From assembly GCA_902634515.1 (NCBI GenBank), contig CACPKH010000005.1, forward strand, positions 1 to 64,000: a stretch of 64,000 bases of DNA, written 5' to 3'. Source of the DNA: an uncultured Prochlorococcus sp. (GTDB lineage: Bacteria; Cyanobacteriota; Cyanobacteriia; PCC-6307; Cyanobiaceae). This document shows positions 63,378 to 64,000 of the stretch, in pieces; within the stretch, counting starts at the first letter, position 1, and each line of letters starts with the position of its first letter. The translations under genes and the position numbers were made by a program. The notes below the pieces were generated by a model that ran no database searches, was not told the origin of the DNA, and was given only the letters and a program-made list of their open reading frames with translations.

Positions 63378-64000
63378 GTGAGTTATTCTTCAAGACTTTC
63401 TAAGCCTAATTTGATTATTAATCTATGTCGAAATAGATATAGAATTTGGATCGTCTCTACTTTGGCTATTGTAATTAGCCTTATAGGACTTATAACTTCT
63501 TGGCTTAATCCATCTATAGGGTTTCCACTTCGTCCAGGCCTCGATTTTACAGGTGGAACACAGATAAAACTTGAGAGGCTATGTGATAATCAATGTACAA
63601 AGGTATCTACTGTTCAAGTTAGTGATTCTTTAGAGAAGCTATCGATTGGAAAGGAAGAATTCTCAAAAAAGATAAATTTTTCTGGAGTACGTATACAAGC
63701 TCTTGACTCTTCAAAAACACTAGTTATTAGGCTGCCTTTCTTGTCAGCGAAACAAGCTAAAGATGTTATAACAACCTTGGAGCCAATAGCTGGTCCTTTT
63801 GAGCCTGGAAGTCAGTCTATAGATACAATTGGACCATCTTTAGGTTCTAGACTGCTTCGTAGCAGCTTGTTTTCTTTATTAGCTGCCTTTTCTGGTATTG
63901 CTATTTATATTAGCTATAGATTTGATAGGCGATTCTCTCTTCTCGCTATAGTCGCATTGTTTCATGATTTGATAATAGTTTGTGGAGTTTTTTCTTGGCT
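63378..64000 (+). CDS. secF: Protein translocase subunit SecF, partial at right edge
   Basis: Hand-translated from GTG 63378, 9 bases after secD, open to the window end (207 codons). Shows RYRIWIVSTLAIVISLIG (helix 1), the PGLDFTGGTQIKLE motif and later IGPSLGSRLLRSSLFSLL. It pairs with SecD in the same operon. The C-terminal third lies beyond the edge, and the ORF track omits it because no stop is present. Confidence 0.9.
   Translation, partial: MSYSSRLSKPNLIINLCRNRYRIWIVSTLAIVISLIGLITSWLNPSIGFPLRPGLDFTGGTQIKLERLCDNQCTKVSTVQVSDSLEKLSIGKEEFSKKINFSGVRIQALDSSKTLVIRLPFLSAKQAKDVITTLEPIAGPFEPGSQSIDTIGPSLGSRLLRSSLFSLLAAFSGIAIYISYRFDRRFSLLAIVALFHDLIIVCGVFSW

Noticed and set aside
1-64000. CRISPR array, prophage, insertion sequence or integrase
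   Set aside because: No regular spaced repeats, transposase, integrase or phage structural protein was seen on either strand.

Overview
The window is typical of a low-light-adapted Prochlorococcus-like marine picocyanobacterium. This is an inference from AT-rich composition, very compact genes, picocyanobacterial gene neighbourhoods (carA-STAS-mrnC-rlmB-gatA-dnaE, ksgA-ispE-DUF3082-pdhB-secD-secF), cyanobacterial families (PAM68, DUF1816, DUF1830, DUF2839, DUF2862, DUF3288) and a glucosylglycerate cluster. I cannot name the strain from sequence alone.

Layout. 1-570: a partial NmrA-like oxidoreductase on the minus strand, running off the left edge. About 0.7-26.7 kb: an accessory-looking region dominated by tiny proteins (23-130 aa), most with one membrane segment. 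About 27 of these I translated by hand because they are too short for the ORF track. Embedded in it are a NarL-type response regulator plus MASE1 histidine kinase pair (8.1-10.2 kb) with a perfect Nar-box-like palindrome in front, a glycine pentapeptide-repeat protein (12.9 kb), a DUF2130 coiled-coil protein (14-15.3 kb), a TM2 protein, a structured noncoding RNA candidate (22.7-22.95 kb) and a TauE/SafE exporter. 26.8-31.7 kb: the compatible-solute cluster, with gpgS divergent from glucosylglycerate phosphorylase, gpgP and glycerate kinase. Together they can make glucosylglycerate and recycle it to glucose-1-phosphate and phosphoglycerate. 31.8-39.9 kb: DUF1830, a GIY-YIG-like membrane protein, uppP, pstS, tRNA-Pro(GGG), msrA, an ABC exporter and DUF3288.

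39.9-64 kb is core genome: trpD, carA, a STAS protein, mini-RNase III, rlmB, DUF1816, gatA, dnaE, PAM68, rpsO, ruvA, an EamA transporter, dnaG, an HExxH protein, the umuDC SOS pair with a perfect cyanobacterial LexA box, rlmH, a lipoprotein, ksgA, ispE, DUF3082, pdhB, secD and a truncated secF.

No rRNA, CRISPR array, transposase or phage gene was seen. The most interesting signals are the 7-2-7 palindrome at the two-component operon, the dense microprotein region (coupled gene pair, twin CX3C protein, APSAA paralogs), the glycine pentapeptide protein and the structured RNA. Coordinates of hand-translated ORFs were counted by eye. Functions of most small proteins are unknown.
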